In this document: in pieces, positions 1-8,961 of the stretch | Layout of the letters: the number at the start of each line of letters is the position of its first letter | Numbering within the stretch: the first letter of the stretch is position 1 | Assembly: GCF_008711155.1 (NCBI RefSeq) | Contig: NZ_VUYQ01000014.1 | Location: 1 to 54,397 of the forward strand | Length of the DNA: 54,397 nucleotides | Direction: 5' to 3' | From: Dechloromonas sp. CZR5 | GTDB lineage: Bacteria; Pseudomonadota; Gammaproteobacteria; Burkholderiales; Rhodocyclaceae | Notes under the pieces: generated by a model | What the model was told of the DNA's origin: nothing | Seen by the model: only the letters and a program-made list of their open reading frames with translations | Databases searched by the model: none | Made by a program: the position numbers and the translations under genes

Positions 1-34
1 GCTTCCGCTCGCGAAAGTAGGTCAACGCCAGACT
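1..34 (+). rRNA. rrf: 5S ribosomal RNA, 3' end only
   Basis: The first bases read GCGAAAGTAGGTCAACGCCAGAC, which in pieces matches the 3' end of proteobacterial 5S rRNA: a GAAAGTAGGTCA segment followed by the closing strand GCCAGAC of helix I. A perfect intrinsic terminator follows within about ten bases, as expected at the end of an rrn operon. The 5' part lies outside the window, so the identification rests on about 34 bases. The exact 3' end (33-36) is approximate. Confidence 0.72.
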
Positions 35-41
35 CCCATTC

Positions 42-76
42 AAAAACCCCGTTACTAATCCAGTAACGGGGTTTTT
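42..76 (+). terminator. Intrinsic terminator after 5S rRNA
   Basis: A perfect inverted repeat: AAAAACCCCGTTACT at 42-56, a five-base loop, and AGTAACGGGGTTTTT at 62-76. The 15-bp stem has a GC core and runs into a T tract. An A tract on the other side makes it potentially bidirectional. It sits directly behind the 5S end and isolates the rRNA operon from htpG. Confidence 0.93.
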
Positions 77-169
77 AACTTTTACAAGAAGAAAAACCTG
101 ATCAGCTCACGCTGCCTTCAGCTGGTTGGCTTTTCGCTAACTTTTAGACGCATTTAGTCTCATTCCGCT

Positions 170-197
170 CTTGAATTCGGCTGACAGAGCCCCATAT
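170..197 (+). promoter_or_regulatory. Sigma-32 heat-shock promoter of htpG
   Basis: CTTGAA at 170-175 and CCCCATAT at 190-197 are separated by 14 bases. This matches the RpoH consensus CTTGAA-N13..15-CCCCATNT almost perfectly. It lies about 40 bases upstream of the htpG start, which implies a leader of roughly 30-35 nt. htpG is a classical RpoH regulon member. The assignment is made from sequence only. Confidence 0.88.
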
Positions 198-237
198 TCA
201 ACCCTACGTTTCATTTTGAATAATGGGAGTCTCACGC

Positions 238-2154
<1,917 letters not shown>

Positions 2155-2193
2155 TTCGATTTCGCCGTAGCCGCTAATCGGCTTGTGTCGATC

Positions 2194-2223
2194 AAAGGCC
2201 GCCTGTTCAGGCGGCCTTTTTTA
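2194..2223 (+). terminator. Intrinsic terminator of htpG
   Basis: AAAGGCCGCCTG (2194-2205) and CAGGCGGCCTTT (2208-2219) form a 12-bp hairpin followed by a run of T. It lies 40 bases after the htpG stop and before the converging metallopeptidase gene. Confidence 0.93.
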
Positions 2224-2237
2224 TGTGGGAAGCAATC

Positions 2238-2774
2238 CTATGCAGCGGTTGGCGAGCTTCCCCAGAGCGCTTCGCCACCGGCATCCAAATAGCTCAGATA
2301 AGAGCGCAGATCGAATTCCAGCTGGAAATAATCGGGCTCCATGTGTTGGCAGAGCTGGTAGAAGGCCTTGTTGTGTTCCGATTCCTTCAGATGGGCGAGT
2401 TCGTGCACCACGATCATGCGCAGGAATTCGCCGGGCATGTTGCGAAACAGTCCGGCAACGCGGATTTCCCTTTTGGACCTGATCTTGCTCCCCTGCACCC
2501 GGCCAATGGAGGTGTGGGTGCCCAGTGCCTTTTGCAGCGTTTGCAATTTACTGTCGTAGGCGATCTTGCTGAGCTGTGGTGTATTTTTCAGATGATGATT
2601 GCGAATATCCTGGACGTAGTCGTAGAGCGCCTTGTCAGTGCGTATGTCGTGGGCCAGCGGGTATTTTCCGAGCAGAATCCCCCCCAGCTTCCCTTGCGCA
2701 ATGGCGTGGCTGACGGCGTGGACCAGATGACCGGGATAGCCAGCGAGATAATTGGGGGGCGGGTTGGGGCGCAT
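2238..2774 (-). CDS. YgjP-like (DUF45/M48-type) metallopeptidase
   Basis: A 178-aa protein with the zinc motif HELAH (in VVHELAHLKE) near residue 125, followed downstream by a conserved His in MEPDYFQ context. This arrangement is typical of the YgjP/SprT-like metal-dependent hydrolases of the DUF45 family. Family members are predicted zinc proteases with unclear substrates. The N-terminus begins MRPNPPPNYLAGYPGHLV and carries no signal peptide, so the protein is probably cytosolic. Its start is not anchored by a clear ribosome-binding site. It converges on htpG and diverges from the MFS gene. The fold assignment is firm; the biological role is unknown. Confidence 0.82.
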   Translation of the reverse strand: MRPNPPPNYLAGYPGHLVHAVSHAIAQGKLGGILLGKYPLAHDIRTDKALYDYVQDIRNHHLKNTPQLSKIAYDSKLQTLQKALGTHTSIGRVQGSKIRSKREIRVAGLFRNMPGEFLRMIVVHELAHLKESEHNKAFYQLCQHMEPDYFQLEFDLRSYLSYLDAGGEALWGSSPTAA

Positions 2775-2883
2775 GCGACAGCGAGGTGAGGGAATACCTG
2801 AATTTTACCGAAGCGGCGCGCTGTCCGAGGTGTTGGCGGACTTAGGCGGTATGCTGGCGGCTGTTTCATTTTGCCCTGCCACC

Positions 2884-4053
2884 ATGCAGAACCCCGTTCC
2901 CATCATTGTCATCGCGCAGCTGTTCGGTACGTCGTTGTGGTTCTCGGCCAATAGTGCCGCTGACGATCTGATTCGCACCTGGGGCATCGTTCCGGCCGAT
3001 ATCGGAACCTTGACCAATGCCGTTCAGCTCGGCTTTATCCTGGGCACCCTGAGCTTCGCCATTTCCGGCCTGGCCGACCGCTTTCCGGCCAGCCGGATTT
3101 TTGCGGTTTGCGCCGTGCTCGGGGCCGCTTGCAACGCTGCATTCGCCGGGTTGGCCGATGGCCTGACTTGGGCAGTGCCCCTGCGCTTTGCCGTCGGCTT
3201 TTGCCTGGCAGGTGTCTATCCACTCGGCATGAAGCTGGTGGTCAGCTGGGTGCCGGAGCGTGCCGGATCGGCATTGGCACAACTGGTCGGCATGCTGACG
3301 CTGGGGACAGCGTTGCCGCACGGCATTCGCCTGGCAGGGACAGGCTGGTCGTGGCAGGCCACGATTCTGGTTTCCTCAGGCTTGGCGCTACTGGCTGCGG
3401 TCATGATCTTCCGCCTTGGTGACGGTCCTCATCTCAAGCGTCGGCACGGAGCGCCACCGATGCGCCTGGGCAGGGTACTCCACGCCTTTTCGATCGGCGA
3501 ATTTCGTGCCTCCGCCCTGGGTTATTTTGGCCACCAATGGGAGTTGTACGCCTTCTGGACGCTGACCCCGGCGCTGATCGTCCTGAGTGGCCTGGCGGCT
3601 CCCGGCAGCATCGAAGTCTCCGGGCTGGCGTTTGCCATCATCGGCATCGGCACGCTGGGTTGCCTGTTCGGCGGCTGGTGGAGCCAGCGTATCGGCAGCG
3701 CCCGGGTGGCCGCTACGGCCTTGGCGCTGTCGGCGGCTTGCTGTGCGATATTCCCGCTGAGCGGCGAGTGGGCACCCTGGGCCAAGCTATTGTTGCTGCT
3801 GCTGTGGGGGGCGACGGTGGTGGCCGATTCGCCTCATTTTTCGGCGCTATCCGCCAGGGCCTGCCCGCCCGAGATCGTCGGGAGCGCCCTTGCCTTCCAG
3901 AATTCGATCGGTTTTGCGATCACCATGGTTTCCATCCAGTTGGGGACGGCGTGGATAGGCAACTGGGCCGGCGGCATCGCGTGGTTGCTCTTGCCTGGCC
4001 CCGTTCTCGGCCTGCTTGGACTCTACCCTCTGTGGCGGGCGGCAAGCCGATGA
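2884..4053 (+). CDS. MFS transporter
   Basis: An integral inner-membrane protein of about 389 aa with roughly twelve hydrophobic segments. It has the MFS-type loop GLADRFPASRIFA after helix 2 and a related GGWWSQRIGSARVA loop in the second half, which marks the duplicated six-helix layout. Substrate cannot be read from the sequence. The start is uncertain: ATG 2884 (MQNPVP) gives a typical N-terminus, and ATG 2851, preceded by AGGCGG, would add eleven residues. The stop overlaps the start of the next gene (ATGA), so the two are translationally coupled. Confidence 0.85.
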   Translation: MQNPVPIIVIAQLFGTSLWFSANSAADDLIRTWGIVPADIGTLTNAVQLGFILGTLSFAISGLADRFPASRIFAVCAVLGAACNAAFAGLADGLTWAVPLRFAVGFCLAGVYPLGMKLVVSWVPERAGSALAQLVGMLTLGTALPHGIRLAGTGWSWQATILVSSGLALLAAVMIFRLGDGPHLKRRHGAPPMRLGRVLHAFSIGEFRASALGYFGHQWELYAFWTLTPALIVLSGLAAPGSIEVSGLAFAIIGIGTLGCLFGGWWSQRIGSARVAATALALSAACCAIFPLSGEWAPWAKLLLLLLWGATVVADSPHFSALSARACPPEIVGSALAFQNSIGFAITMVSIQLGTAWIGNWAGGIAWLLLPGPVLGLLGLYPLWRAASR

Positions 4054-4262
4054 ACCCCGATGATCTGCTCCTCCTGGTCAGCCGGACGATGCCATTTGGC
4101 AAATACAAGGGCCGCTTGATTGCCGACCTGCCCGGGCATTACCTGAACTGGTTTGCCCGTGAAGGTTTTCCGCCGGGGGAAATTGGCCGTTTGCTGGCCT
4201 TGATGCAGGAGATCGACCATAACGGCCTGTCGGGTCTGTTGAAACCCCTGCGGCAATCTTAG
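4050..4262 (+). CDS. DUF3820 family small protein
   Basis: A 70-aa protein whose core reads MPFGKYKGRLIADLP followed by HYLNWFAREGFP. This is the signature of DUF3820, a family loosely named after a quorum-sensing-regulated virulence factor. The FGKYKG segment resembles motifs in some exonuclease-associated proteins, but no catalytic residues are evident. Its ATG overlaps the MFS stop in ATGA, so expression is coupled to the transporter. The function is unknown, and the link to the transporter may be only transcriptional. Confidence 0.8.
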   Translation: MNPDDLLLLVSRTMPFGKYKGRLIADLPGHYLNWFAREGFPPGEIGRLLALMQEIDHNGLSGLLKPLRQS

Positions 4263-4314
4263 CGGGCAGCCATAGGCAGCCCGCCGGGGTTTGACGAAAC
4301 GGCACCTTGCTCAG

Positions 4315-4842
4315 CTACTGGGTATTGAATTGCTGGCGCAGGCAGGCCTTGTGCTCAGGGCCAAGCTTGTCCTGGCATGCGACACGGGCTTTCTGGTGCT
4401 GCTCGCAACGTGCCGGGTTGGGTGCCTTGCTGCAATCGACCGTCGGCATTTTCTGTTGGACACATTGGCGGAAAGCAGGTCCGGACTGGCCTTGGCATTC
4501 CTGATAGGCCATCTTGCGCGACTCGCATTGCTGCGGGTTGCCGGCCTTGGCGCAATCGAAATTCTGCATCTGCTGCTGCATGCATTGACGACGCTGCGGG
4601 CCGGTGTTGGCCTTGCAGGCTTCTATCGCTTTGGCGCGGGCTTCGCGATGGGCTGTACAAGCGGCCGGGTTCGGTGCCTGGCTGCAGTCGAGCTGGGCGC
4701 GTGCCCGAGGCGGACTGGTTGGAGCCATCCCGGAATCCATGCCGCGCATGCCCCCCATCCCGGGACCCGGCTGTGCATTGGTAGGCAGGCAGGTCAGCGA
4801 AGCCAGCAAGGTGACGGCGATCATCATCAGACGTTTTTTCAT
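4315..4842 (-). CDS. Secreted cysteine-rich triple-repeat protein, function unknown
   Basis: A 175-aa protein that begins with a Sec signal peptide (MKKRLMMIAVTLLASLTCLP, cleavage likely after TNA at 23) and a Gly/Met/Pro-rich linker. Three repeats follow, at about 52-91, 96-131 and 136-171. Each holds four cysteines spaced C-x8-C-x9(or 13)-C-x10-C, with a shared pattern DCxxAxNPxxC, ACQxxxGPxxxxC and QQ. The cysteines are 53/62/76/87, 97/106/116/127 and 137/146/156/167. Even numbers per repeat suggest disulfide-bonded periplasmic modules. The start at 4842 is chosen over 4857 because GGGGAG lies seven to eight bases before it. No function is recognised. It is a monocistronic gene converging on the DUF3820 gene. 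Confidence 0.75.
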   Translation of the reverse strand: MKKRLMMIAVTLLASLTCLPTNAQPGPGMGGMRGMDSGMAPTSPPRARAQLDCSQAPNPAACTAHREARAKAIEACKANTGPQRRQCMQQQMQNFDCAKAGNPQQCESRKMAYQECQGQSGPAFRQCVQQKMPTVDCSKAPNPARCEQHQKARVACQDKLGPEHKACLRQQFNTQ

Positions 4843-4980
4843 TTTTTTGCTCCCCATTGACGGTTGTCACAACTTCATTCTAGGCGCTATTCGGATTAGT
4901 TTCCGCTCAACTTGCAAACGAGTGCGAACATCTCCGGGGCGAGTGACAACACCTTACGAGCACATGCTATATTGCCGCGG

Positions 4981-6765
4981 ATGAATGACAGGAATGTAGG
5001 CGAACATCGCCTGACTCTCGCCGAGGTCGTCGACTGGATGGTCGAGGACGGCCTCATCGGTCGCGAGGCAGCCGATGCCTTGAAGAGCGAGCGCCGCCTG
5101 CACGGTGGCAAGATCCATCCGCTGATCGTCATCGCCGACCAGAAGTGGCGCAGCGCCAAGCTGCCGACCCAATTGCTGAACCTGGAAAACCTCACCGAAT
5201 GGCTGGCCGGGCGGACGGGACTCGATTACCTGCATATCGACCCGCTGAAGATCGATTTCACCGGCGTTGCCGAAGTGATGTCGAGCGCCTACGCGGCCCG
5301 CTTCGGCATCCTGCCGGTTCAGGTGACGACACGTGAGGTCGTGATCGCCACGGCCGAGCCTTTCGTTCGCGAATGGGTCGTCGAGCTGCAGCATATCCTG
5401 CGCAAGGAGATTCGCCGGGTGATGGCCAATCCGGATGACATCGGGCGCTACCTGGTCGAGTTCTTCAACCTGGCCAAGTCGGTCAAGAAAGCGGCGGCCC
5501 GCGGCGAAGTGACCAGCGGTTTGTCGAGCTTCGAGCAGCTGGTCGAGCTGGGCAAGGGCAACCGGACCTTCGATGCCAACGACCAGCACATCGTCCATAT
5601 CGTGGACTGGTTGTGGCAGTACGCTTTCGACCAGCGCGCCTCGGACATCCACATTGAACCGCGGCGCGATCTGGGCATTGTCCGCTTCCGTATCGACGGC
5701 GTGCTGCATCAGGTGTACCAGATTCCGATGGCGGTGATGAACGCCATGACCAGCCGCATCAAGCTGCTCGGTCGCATGGACGTCATCGAGAAGCGCCGCC
5801 CTCAGGACGGCCGGATCAAGACGCGGACGCCGGCGGGGCAGGAGGTCGAGTTGCGCTTGTCCACCCTGCCGACGGCTTTCGGCGAAAAACTGGTCATGCG
5901 TATTTTTGACCCAGAGGTACTGGTGCGGGATTTCCGCTCGCTCGGCTTTTCCGATGATGACCAATTGCGCTGGAAACAGATGACCGGCTCGCCGAACGGC
6001 ATCGTGCTGGTCACCGGTCCCACCGGCTCTGGCAAGACGACGACGCTGTACACCACGCTGAAACAACTGGCGACGCCGGAGGTCAACGTGTGCACCATCG
6101 AGGACCCGATCGAAATGATCGAGTCCTCGTTCAACCAGATGCAGGTCCAGCACAGCATCGATCTCGGTTTTGCCGATGGCGTGCGCGCCTTGATGCGCCA
6201 GGACCCGGATATCGTGATGATCGGCGAAATCCGCGATCTGGAGACCGCCGAAATGGCCATCCAGGCGGCCCTGACCGGGCATCTGGTGCTGTCGACCCTG
6301 CATACCAACGATGCGCCGTCCGCGATTACCCGCATGCTTGATCTCGGCGTGCCGGCCTACCTGATCAATTCGACCCTGCTCGGCGTGATGGCCCAGCGCC
6401 TGGTGCGTACCTTGTGCCCGCATTGCAAGAAGGCGGCACCGATTACCGAGGATCAGAGGGCCGCCTGGCGTTCGCTGGTGGCGCCGTGGAAATCGGCCGA
6501 GCCGGCGCAATTGTGGCAGCCGGTCGGTTGTCTCGAGTGCCGGATGACGGGTTATACCGGTCGGGTGGGTATTTACGAAGTTCTGCTCAATTCGCCGGAA
6601 ATCCGCAGGCAGATCAAGCCGATCACGGACATCCCGAAGCTCCGCGAACAGGCCTTCCGCGAAGGGATGCGGCCGCTGCGCATCTCAGGCGCCTTGAAAG
6701 TTGCCCAAGGGCAGACCTCTCTCGAGGAAGTGATCAAGGTCGCCCCGCCATCGGACGAAGGGTAA
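4981..6765 (+). CDS. GspE/PilB-type secretion or pilus assembly ATPase
   Basis: A hexameric AAA+-like ATPase of the type II secretion/type IV pilus superfamily, 594 aa from ATG 4981. An N-terminal GspE_N-like domain of about 200 residues precedes the catalytic core. The core has SDIHIEP, Walker A GPTGSGKT at 346-353, an aspartate-box region CTIEDPIE, Walker B-like IVMIGEIRD, and a His box TGHLVLSTLHTND. Two CxxC pairs (CPHC and CLEC) form the zinc site typical of GspE/PilB. It stands alone: no pilin, GspF/PilC or secretin gene is nearby, so whether it serves T2SS, T4P or another machine cannot be decided. An upstream ATG at 4912 exists, but the region is not family-like. Confidence 0.88.
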   Translation: MNDRNVGEHRLTLAEVVDWMVEDGLIGREAADALKSERRLHGGKIHPLIVIADQKWRSAKLPTQLLNLENLTEWLAGRTGLDYLHIDPLKIDFTGVAEVMSSAYAARFGILPVQVTTREVVIATAEPFVREWVVELQHILRKEIRRVMANPDDIGRYLVEFFNLAKSVKKAAARGEVTSGLSSFEQLVELGKGNRTFDANDQHIVHIVDWLWQYAFDQRASDIHIEPRRDLGIVRFRIDGVLHQVYQIPMAVMNAMTSRIKLLGRMDVIEKRRPQDGRIKTRTPAGQEVELRLSTLPTAFGEKLVMRIFDPEVLVRDFRSLGFSDDDQLRWKQMTGSPNGIVLVTGPTGSGKTTTLYTTLKQLATPEVNVCTIEDPIEMIESSFNQMQVQHSIDLGFADGVRALMRQDPDIVMIGEIRDLETAEMAIQAALTGHLVLSTLHTNDAPSAITRMLDLGVPAYLINSTLLGVMAQRLVRTLCPHCKKAAPITEDQRAAWRSLVAPWKSAEPAQLWQPVGCLECRMTGYTGRVGIYEVLLNSPEIRRQIKPITDIPKLREQAFREGMRPLRISGALKVAQGQTSLEEVIKVAPPSDEG

Positions 6766-6770
6766 GCGTC

Positions 6771-6790
6771 TTGCCCGTCGTTGCGGGCAA
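6771..6790. terminator. Hairpin between converging genes
   Basis: TTGCCCG (6771-6777) and CGGGCAA (6784-6790) form a perfect 7-bp stem with a six-base loop. It sits between the ends of the GspE-type gene and the DUF1841 gene. No T tract follows on either strand, so it is at best a weak or Rho-assisted terminator. Confidence 0.4.
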
Positions 6791-6797
6791 TGAATGA

Positions 6798-7235
6798 CTA
6801 GCGACCGACCGACGTGGCCTTGCGGCGTACCGCATCGACGTAGGCCATGGCATCCATGGCCTGGCCGTTGCGCTGGGCTTGCCAGATCGTCTCGCCCAGG
6901 CATTCGAGCAGGACGTGCTCGGCATCGTGCGCATCCATGCGCGCCCGCAATTGCTCGAACGCCAGGCGAATCCCGGGCGGCTGGTCGATGCTCACCTGCT
7001 CGTGGATCGCCAGGTGCAGTGAAAGATGCAGGAAGGGATTCATCGCTCCGCCTTCCGGTACCCATTCCTGGTTGACTGCCGCATCCGCATTTTCCAGCAG
7101 CGCATGATATTCAGGGTGCCGGGCGGCAATGTCGGCAGCCGTGACTTCGGCGCCAACCAGGGGCAAACGGTCGAGGTGTTTTTTCCAGGCATCGCAGAAG
7201 AAGCGACGCACCTGTTCGCGGGAGGGATTAAACAT
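6798..7235 (-). CDS. DUF1841 family protein
   Basis: A 145-aa protein beginning MFNPSREQVRRFF, with the conserved block NPFLHLSLHLAIHEQ around residue 70. This is characteristic of DUF1841, a family largely seen in beta- and gammaproteobacteria. The His-rich helix (HLSLHLAIHE) hints at metal or cofactor binding, but nothing is proven. No signal peptide is seen. It overlaps the end of the FIST gene by eight bases and is the last gene of the nth-FIST-DUF1841 operon. The function is unknown; the family assignment is strong. Confidence 0.85.
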   Translation of the reverse strand: MFNPSREQVRRFFCDAWKKHLDRLPLVGAEVTAADIAARHPEYHALLENADAAVNQEWVPEGGAMNPFLHLSLHLAIHEQVSIDQPPGIRLAFEQLRARMDAHDAEHVLLECLGETIWQAQRNGQAMDAMAYVDAVRRKATSVGR

Positions 7236-8244
7236 GGGAGCTTTCGTAAAGCAGGGTCAGGATGGCATTGTGATACAACCGGTTGTTACCGTCCCGGTGA
7301 ATGATCTGGCCGGTACCATAGGCGCCGAGTAGCGGCGTATCGGGGAAGTGTTCGCGAAAGGCCTGCAGGTCGCGGTCGTCGTTGCCGTAGAAGAGCGGTC
7401 CGCGTCCGATGCACGAGAACATCAGCGCAAACGCGGGGGGAACATGGTGTTCGCGGTGGTTGGCAAACGCTGCGCGAATCTGCTGTTCGGCGGCGAGTGG
7501 CTGGCGTATCGCCCAGAGCATGGATTCGCCCGGCGCGAGGGTGTCGGACAACATCAGCGAGCCGTCGGCATTGGCCGTCAGGATGGCCATTCCGGGTTCG
7601 TCGGCATGGCGTAGCACGGCAATCTGGTGCCAGGGCGGATGTTCACGCAAGTCGGGAGGCAGGCTGCGGCGCAGGCTGTCGATGGCACGGTGGCCGCCTA
7701 CCTGTTGAAGCTCATAGCCCCGGCATTGGTCGACAACTTGAGATTCGCCGAGGATGCGCATGCCGGTCGATTTGGTCTGGCAGGCGCTGACGCCCGGCAG
7801 GCGAATTTCGGCGCAGCCGTTCTCGGCCAGCCGGCTCTGCGACCAGGTTACGCCATCGGAATCGAGAAAGCCGGCGCGCGGTTTATCGGTCTGCCAGCCA
7901 AACGGCAGAAGTGCGTGGGACGAAAACGAGATCAGCAGTTCATCCGGTGCGGCTGACGAGTCCGGTGCCGAGAAAATCATCGCCGCAGCGGCCGATTGAT
8001 CCAGCTGCCAGCCGCGTTCGGTGAGCAGGCCGCTGGCCGTGCCGCCGCAGACCGACAGGCAGCCGGCCGCCCGAGCTGCGGCAAGCACGGCAGGCTGGGG
8101 ATTGCGGGCGTAGTCGCGGCTCAGGAAGAGCAGCACGTTGTCGGCACGGTCTACGCCGGCAAGGGACAAGGCGTGGCTGACCGCCTCATGGGCGAGTTCG
8201 GCAACGGGCCTGCTGCCTGTGACCAGACTGCTTGCCACCTTCAT
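7228..8244 (-). CDS. FIST domain sensory protein
   Basis: A 338-aa protein with an N-terminal FIST_N region (about 20-190, including a Gly-rich GGTASGLL segment) and a C-terminal FIST_C region (about 200-320) ending in TPLLGAYGTGQI. FIST domains are proposed small-molecule sensors, possibly for amino acids, and often feed into signal-transduction proteins. The start at 8244 is set by the ATGA overlap with nth; a longer reading frame upstream runs inside nth and is not used. The diguanylate cyclase gene on the other side of nth is a possible signalling partner, but that is only proximity. Confidence 0.8.
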   Translation of the reverse strand: MKVASSLVTGSRPVAELAHEAVSHALSLAGVDRADNVLLFLSRDYARNPQPAVLAAARAAGCLSVCGGTASGLLTERGWQLDQSAAAAMIFSAPDSSAAPDELLISFSSHALLPFGWQTDKPRAGFLDSDGVTWSQSRLAENGCAEIRLPGVSACQTKSTGMRILGESQVVDQCRGYELQQVGGHRAIDSLRRSLPPDLREHPPWHQIAVLRHADEPGMAILTANADGSLMLSDTLAPGESMLWAIRQPLAAEQQIRAAFANHREHHVPPAFALMFSCIGRGPLFYGNDDRDLQAFREHFPDTPLLGAYGTGQIIHRDGNNRLYHNAILTLLYESSHV

Positions 8245-8873
8245 ACGGTTTTTCCCCGGAAGGCGCACAGATCGATCACGACACAGCGCGCGCATTCCGG
8301 TTTGCGGGCCTTGCAGATATAGCGGCCGTGCAGGATCAGCCAGTGATGGGCGTCTTTCTTGAACTCGTCCGGTGTTACGCGCAGCAGCTTCTGCTCGACT
8401 TCGACGACCGTCTTGCCAGGGGCCAGCCCGGTCCGGTTGCCAAGGCGGAAGATGTGCGTGTCGACCGCGATCGTCGGTTGCCCGAAGGCCGTGTTGAGCA
8501 CGACGTTGGCGGTCTTGCGACCGACGCCGGGCAAGGCTTCCAGTGCTTCCCGGTCGGCCGGGACTTCCCCGCCGTGCAGTTCGACCAGCATTCGGCAGGT
8601 GGCGATGACGTTCTTCGCCTTGGTGCGGAACAGGCCGATGGTTTTGATGTAGTCGACCAGTCGTTCTTCACCGAGGGCCAACATGGACTCTGGCGTCGGG
8701 GCGACCGGAAAAAGACGGGCAGTCGCCTTGTTCACGCCGACGTCCGTTGCCTGGGCGGAGAGGATGACCGCGATCAGCAACTGAAACGGGGTCGCGTAGT
8801 GCAGTTCTGTCGTAGGCGCCGGGTTGGCGTCGCGCAAGCGGGTATAGAACTGCTCGATTTGGGCTTTTTTCAC
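8241..8873 (-). CDS. nth: Endonuclease III
   Basis: DNA glycosylase/AP lyase of base excision repair that removes oxidised pyrimidines. At 210 aa from GTG 8873 it closely follows E. coli Nth in length and sequence. The helix-hairpin-helix LPGVGRKTANVVLN carries the catalytic Lys, the catalytic Asp lies in VDTHIFR, and the C-terminal [4Fe-4S] cluster cysteines are C-x6-C-x2-C-x5-C (in CKARKPEC, CVVIDLC). The GTG start (VKKAQIEQF) aligns with the known N-terminus. ATG at 8933 would add twenty unfamiliar residues and approach the divergent PAS gene, so it is less likely. Confidence 0.95.
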   Translation of the reverse strand: MKKAQIEQFYTRLRDANPAPTTELHYATPFQLLIAVILSAQATDVGVNKATARLFPVAPTPESMLALGEERLVDYIKTIGLFRTKAKNVIATCRMLVELHGGEVPADREALEALPGVGRKTANVVLNTAFGQPTIAVDTHIFRLGNRTGLAPGKTVVEVEQKLLRVTPDEFKKDAHHWLILHGRYICKARKPECARCVVIDLCAFRGKTV

Positions 8874-8961
8874 GGGTGGATAATGTAGATCGTTGTTATT
8901 TGGCGCCGCCTGCGCGATATTTGTATAAACCATTCTACCCGACAGAGAGGACTGTTTCTTC

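Noticed and set aside
223..237. Upstream ATG as the htpG start
   Set aside because: It would place the GGGAG ribosome-binding site inside the coding region and add five residues not seen in HtpG proteins.
4954..6510. A 518-codon minus-strand open frame opposite the GspE-type ATPase
   Set aside because: No motif or start signal; the plus-strand gene has Walker A/B, His box and zinc cysteines.
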